DNA of 64,000 nt from Nocardioides sp. ChNu-153 (GTDB taxonomy: Bacteria > Actinomycetota > Actinomycetes > Propionibacteriales > Nocardioidaceae). Shown here piece after piece: positions 63,013 to 64,000 of the stretch. The stretch spans positions 62,001 to 126,000 of the forward strand of contig NZ_JADEVT010000009.1 in the NCBI RefSeq assembly GCF_030466625.1, in the 5' to 3' direction. The stretch's first letter is position 1. Each line of letters opens with the position of its first letter. Under the pieces are notes generated by a model that ran no database searches, was not told the origin of the DNA, and saw only the letters and a list, made by a program, of their open reading frames with translations. Both the position numbers and the translations under genes were made by a program.

Positions 63013-64000
63013 TCAGTTCCGCCGGGTGAACCTGAGCTTGCCGGTGCCGAGGGTCTCGGTGAGGTAGATCGGGTCGTGGGCGACGCGGTGGTGGCGCCCG
63101 CACAACAACCGTCCGCGGTCGACGGACGTCGCGCCGCCGCGTGACCACGGGTCGTCGTGGTGGGCCTCGCACCAGTGCGGTGGGGCGTCACAGTCCTCGG
63201 CGGTGCAGCCGCCGTCTCGCAGGATCATCGCGATCCGTTGGGGTTTGGTGTGGAACCGTGCGGCCCGTCCGACGTCGAGCACCTCACTCTTCGTGCCGAG
63301 CACGGCCGGGATGAGGTCGGCGCTGCAGGCGAGGCGTCGGGCTTCGCCGGGTGAGATGCGGTGGCCGGTGTCGAGTGACGCCGCTGCGAGTCCGCCGGTG
63401 AGCGTGTCGACCTGCATGGTGACCACGACCGTCGCCCCGGCACCAGCAGCGTCCGGGAGGTTGGCGTCGCGCATCCGCTCGATGAGCTCGACGAACGCCT
63501 GGCCGCGCCGCTCCCGCGCGGGCCGAGCGTCGACCGTGTCGACGGTGCCGTCGTCGGCGCCGTCGAGGGCCCCAGTGCGGAGGTGGCTTCGCCGGGGTGA
63601 GGCGATTGCATCGAGCATCTTCGCGAACATCGCCCCGTGCATCTCCGGCACCGTGAACCGGCCGTGGACACAGCCCTGACCGTCCTCGCGCATCGTCAAC
63701 CGCACCTTCGCGGCGGCTTCCCGTTCCTCCTGGGCGAGCAGTTCCGCCTCACGGGCCTCCCCGACAGCGGGGGCGACGACGTCGAGGATCCGGCGGCCCA
63801 GCACCCGCAGGGCCTTGGCGTCGTGCTCACGGGCGAACCCGACCAGCGTCCGCTCGGCCTCCGTTCGAACATCCACGTCGAGGTCGTCGCCGAGGTCGTC
63901 CAGCGCCCGCACGATCACTTCAGTCTGGCCGGGCGAGACCGCACCGAGCGCGCCCGCGGCGGCGAGGGCGTCGTACCGCTCGTCCACCGCAATTGCGGTG
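63013..64000 (-). CDS. DUF222/13E12-type HNH endonuclease (N-terminus outside window)
   Basis: At least 329 residues are visible, and the frame runs out of the window at its 5' end (an internal GTG at 63987 is not the true start). The N-terminal DUF222 region includes AAGALGAVSPGQTEVIVRALDDL and RTEAERTLVGFAREHDAKALRVLGRRILDVV. The C-terminal HNH domain is CTAEDCDAPPHWCEAHHDDPWSRGGATSVDRGRLLCGRHHRVAH, with all cysteines and histidines of a zinc-supported HNH site. These 13E12-type proteins occur in many copies in actinobacteria and are thought to be mobile or repeat-associated endonucleases. Its 3' end abuts the palindromic repeat array. Confidence 0.9.
   Translation of the reverse strand, partial: TAIAVDERYDALAAAGALGAVSPGQTEVIVRALDDLGDDLDVDVRTEAERTLVGFAREHDAKALRVLGRRILDVVAPAVGEAREAELLAQEEREAAAKVRLTMREDGQGCVHGRFTVPEMHGAMFAKMLDAIASPRRSHLRTGALDGADDGTVDTVDARPARERRGQAFVELIERMRDANLPDAAGAGATVVVTMQVDTLTGGLAAASLDTGHRISPGEARRLACSADLIPAVLGTKSEVLDVGRAARFHTKPQRIAMILRDGGCTAEDCDAPPHWCEAHHDDPWSRGGATSVDRGRLLCGRHHRVAHDPIYLTETLGTGKLRFTRRN

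Overview
The window is very GC-rich, uses many GTG starts and many 4-bp ATGA/GTGA gene overlaps, and has TANNNT -10 boxes 6-8 nt before start codons (leaderless transcripts). Together with mycothiol synthesis (mshC), a Pup-proteasome locus, RbpA, a DUF222/HNH endonuclease and UMF1-type and FxsA-type proteins, this points to an actinobacterium, most likely of the Nocardioidaceae/Propionibacteriales type. The family assignment is inference; the phylum is well supported.

Layout. 1-10,700 holds conserved housekeeping genes: the end of a DUF3090 gene, an SCO1664-family gene, mshC, a PAC2 protein, metH, a HAD phosphatase, a RecB-family nuclease, an M50/CBS protease and trmI. 10,800-22,000 is the complete Pup-proteasome region (arc/mpa, dop, pup, prcB, prcA, pafA), an FKBP lipoprotein, pafB, pafC, tatA and tatC. 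22,000-28,000 holds a lipid kinase, the helicase helY, an acetyltransferase, an NAD(P)H-binding protein, a 5'-3' exonuclease and an Lrp/AsnC regulator. 28,470-33,950 is a lysine-aminomutase catabolic cluster: kamA divergent from kdd-kamD-kamE-kal, with a 38-bp imperfect palindrome between them. kamD carries two 1-nt deletions. 34,390-37,800 holds lnt-ppm-fxsA and rbpA, the latter with a textbook sigma-R promoter. 37,900-46,340 holds an MFS protein, a GDPD, an HTH-MurA fusion with a palindrome at its promoter, a zinc alcohol dehydrogenase, a MetQNI importer and a purine phosphoribosyltransferase. 46,400-54,130 holds two CNNM/DUF21-CBS proteins, a VOC protein, a broken SDR, a 2H phosphoesterase, a lipoprotein plus Ser/Thr kinase pair, a CDP-alcohol phosphatidyltransferase and a small membrane protein. 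54,160-57,370 is a surface-protein unit: a multi-hairpin leader, a TasA-like secreted protein, and a SipW-type signal peptidase fused to its own predicted SipW-type export signal and Ig-like repeats. 57,480-62,480 holds a nonsense-mutated immunity-like gene, an alcohol dehydrogenase and an AAA+/TPR three-gene unit. 62,490-64,000 is a palindromic repeat array next to a DUF222-HNH endonuclease cut by the window edge.

Working together. The Pup locus tags (PafA), deamidates or removes (Dop), unfolds (Arc) and degrades (PrcAB) proteins, with PafBC as transcriptional activator. The kam cluster should convert lysine to beta-lysine, 3,5-diaminohexanoate, 3-keto-5-aminohexanoate and finally crotonyl-CoA, but the cleavage enzyme Kce is not in the window. 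The most novel-looking items are the peptidase-plus-substrate fusion with its structured leader, the repeat array beside the HNH gene, the HTH-MurA with its operator, and the aminomutase cluster with its operator and broken kamD. No tRNA, rRNA, CRISPR array, prophage or insertion sequence was recognised.
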